A DNA stretch of 7,542 nt from Clostridia bacterium (lineage in GTDB: Bacteria > Bacillota > Peptococcia > DRI-13 > DTU073). The stretch lies in the NCBI GenBank assembly GCA_012842035.1, contig DUTO01000239.1, positions 1 through 7,542 on the forward strand, written 5' to 3'. Below the pieces are notes generated by a model, which saw only the letters and a program-made list of their open reading frames with translations, ran no database searches and was not told where the DNA came from. The translations under genes and the position numbers were made by a program. Of the stretch, positions 6,526 to 7,542 are shown in pieces. Every line of letters starts with the position of its first letter. The stretch's first letter is position 1.

Positions 6526-6557
6526 AGAAGACCGTGATTGAAATTGCGGTCTTTTTT
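6526..6557 (+). terminator. Rho-independent terminator after the structured RNA
   Basis: AAGACCG (6528-6534) pairs with CGGTCTT (6547-6553) around a 12-nt loop, followed by more T residues to 6557. It begins 1 nt after the last base of the outermost RNA helix (GGTACAG, 6521-6527) and so looks like the 3' end of the structured RNA transcript. It would also end readthrough from codY. The hairpin is short (7 bp) but GC-rich at the top, and the T tract runs six bases. Confidence 0.75.
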
Positions 6558-6648
6558 GTCTGCCATATAGTTGTTAAAAAGAATAGGGAAAAGAAGGAAA
6601 AAGAAGGTTTGAAGTCGAATGTTAGATTAAAGCTGTAGTGTCTAAAGT

Positions 6649-6656
6649 GGAGTGAG
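6649..6656 (+). promoter_or_regulatory. Ribosome binding site of comFC
   Basis: GGAGTGAG lies 8 nt before ATG 6665. The stretch between the terminator and this site (6558-6648) is purine-rich. I see no convincing promoter in it, although one is needed if the terminator is efficient. Confidence 0.6.
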
Positions 6657-6664
6657 CAAGGTTA

Positions 6665-7474
6665 ATGAGGCGACAAGGTTGGTGGCATGCTTTTTTAAAT
6701 ATCCTTTTTCCGGAAAAAGATGTTTGCCTTTTTTGTTTACAAAAGGATAAAAGTGCTGAACATATGAGGCTTTGTCATGAATGTACAGAAAAAATCTTAA
6801 AGATTACGGAAGAGCTGGAAACTTGTCCGTTCTGTGGGTTTTTTACAGCCGGTGATGCTTGTCCTACTTGTCGAAGTTGGCGAGAAAAGTTTTTGCGAGT
6901 AGGAACGGTAGTACCTTATGAAGGTATGTTCCGAGAATTAATTCATGACCTTAAATTTAACGGGAGAAAAGATTGGGCGCGTCCCCTAGGTTATTTGATG
7001 GCTTGTCGCGTAAGAAGATTAGGGTTTGCCGAAAAGATTCAGGCGATCATTCCGGTTCCTCTTTATTCCGGTCGCGAAAAAGAACGAGGTTTTAATCAGA
7101 GTTTACTTTTAGCTGAGGTGATCGCCGCGGAATTACAAAAACCGTTATGGTCAGAAGCATTAGCCAGAGAACATTTTCATCATCCGCAAATGATGTTAAG
7201 CAGGGAAGAGAGGATGCAGAATATTGCTGGAGCTTTTAGATATGCCCAGGGAAGAGAAATGCGTGGGGGAATGATTTTATTAGTTGATGATATTATTACA
7301 ACAGGGGCTACTCTTTTGGCTTGTGCTGATATTTTGCGTCAGGTTGGAGCCCGGGATGTATGGGCTATAACTTGGGCAGTGGGTTATAATGTTAAATTGA
7401 TGGAAAAAGTTGCTGGCAGTTGGTTTTATTATGAGAAGGCAAAAGAAAAAAGTATAAATAAAAAGTACCAATAG
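6665..7474 (+). CDS. comFC: ComF family protein (ComFC-like phosphoribosyltransferase)
   Basis: This 269-residue cytoplasmic protein of the ComF/GntX family is linked in other bacteria to natural transformation, where it is needed for uptake or handling of single-stranded DNA. The N-terminal part carries four CxxC pairs likely to bind zinc: C21/C24, C37/C40, C54/C57 and C66/C69. A phosphoribosyltransferase fold follows: YEGMFRELIHDLKFNGRKD (85-103), IIPVPLYSGREKERGFNQS (128-146), R183 and N186 ahead of GAF, and the PRPP-binding loop ILLVDDIITTGATL (204-217, D208 and D209 then TTGAT). Length is somewhat above the usual 220-240, from a lysine-rich tail. The usual partner comFA (DNA helicase) is not in this window, since the gene follows the structured RNA directly. 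The yvyF-like gene starts 17 nt downstream, as in the Bacillus comF-yvyF order. It could serve a DNA repair or recombination role if the cell is not competent. Confidence 0.93.
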   Translation: MRRQGWWHAFLNILFPEKDVCLFCLQKDKSAEHMRLCHECTEKILKITEELETCPFCGFFTAGDACPTCRSWREKFLRVGTVVPYEGMFRELIHDLKFNGRKDWARPLGYLMACRVRRLGFAEKIQAIIPVPLYSGREKERGFNQSLLLAEVIAAELQKPLWSEALAREHFHHPQMMLSREERMQNIAGAFRYAQGREMRGGMILLVDDIITTGATLLACADILRQVGARDVWAITWAVGYNVKLMEKVAGSWFYYEKAKEKSINKKYQ

Positions 7475-7491
7475 ATAAAGGAGAGATTTTT

Positions 7492-7542
7492 ATGGATTTA
7501 AGAAATTGTCCGGAGTGTGGTAAAATATTTAATTTTTTGCGC
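7492..7542 (+). CDS. yvyF: YvyF-like flagellar operon protein, 5' end only
   Basis: The first 17 codons read MDLRNCPECGKIFNFLR and run off the window. AAAGGAGAG at 7477-7485 is a strong ribosome binding site 6 nt before ATG 7492. The N-terminal NCPxCGKIF zinc-knuckle start is what I recall for the small YvyF/TIGR03826 family encoded between comFC and flgM in Firmicutes flagellar clusters. The position right after comFC agrees. The function of YvyF is not established. With only 17 residues the call relies heavily on context; another small zinc-ribbon protein cannot be excluded. Confidence 0.72.
   Translation, partial: MDLRNCPECGKIFNFLR

Noticed and set aside
6196..6527. Intergenic RNA as tmRNA, RNase P RNA, SRP RNA, T-box or cobalamin riboswitch.
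   Set aside because: No tag ORF with terminal CCA, no GAGGAAAGUCC or other P-core motif, no SRP GGAAGCAG loop, no T-box AGGGUGGNACCGCG, and no B12 box. A terminator separates it from comFC.
6558..6664. Promoter for comFC after the terminator.
   Set aside because: TTGCGG-N16-TATAGT (6544-6571) overlaps the terminator stem and matches the -35 at only three positions; TTGAAG at 6609 has no matching -10. Neither is good enough to annotate.
1..7542. CRISPR arrays, insertion sequences, tRNA genes and phage elements.
   Set aside because: No regularly spaced repeats, transposase or integrase frames, terminal inverted repeats, or tRNA cloverleaf patterns were seen on either strand.

Overview
The window looks like chromosomal DNA of a Gram-positive bacterium of the Bacillota, most likely in or near the Clostridia. 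This is inferred from four things: AT-rich coding sequence dominated by TTA/TTG leucine and AAA/GAA codons, strong AGGAGG-type ribosome binding sites, a clear CodY regulator, and a comFC-yvyF pair that belongs to the Firmicutes competence/flagellar neighbourhood. Every supported gene is on the + strand.

Positions 1-5390 hold the distal part of a Tad (tight adherence, type IVc pilus) assembly operon. In order it has the 3' part of cpaB/rcpC, a cpaE-type gene fusing a receiver domain to a MinD-like ATPase, the secretion ATPase cpaF/tadA, the two membrane platform genes tadB and tadC, and a small DUF192 gene starting 1 nt after the tadC stop. Gaps are 1 to 39 nt, so these genes are probably one transcript. 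Pilin, prepilin peptidase and the start of cpaB would lie upstream. No secretin gene is seen, as expected for a monoderm cell.

Positions 5391-6195 hold codY, the global nutritional regulator. I see no terminator between the DUF192 gene and codY. The codY start is enclosed by an 11-bp perfect inverted repeat whose loop carries the Shine-Dalgarno sequence and ATG. A 24-codon upstream ORF overlaps the same region.

Positions 6196-6664 contain no conventional gene. They hold what I read as a large structured non-coding RNA. A nested stem of several helices closes it, a long rod follows, the core has at least two pseudoknot-type pairings, and a Rho-independent terminator comes right after. By architecture and by its position next to comFC I suggest the raiA-motif RNA class, but I cannot run a covariance search. 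A 39-codon ORF overlapping the terminator is possible but unproven.

Positions 6665-7542 hold comFC (phosphoribosyltransferase with N-terminal zinc-finger cysteines) and the first 17 codons of a yvyF-like flagellar-operon gene. Together the window joins surface pilus assembly, the nutrient-sensing regulator, a structured RNA, and the competence/flagellar cluster. That is a plausible setting for nutrient-linked control of surface behaviour, though this link is inference.
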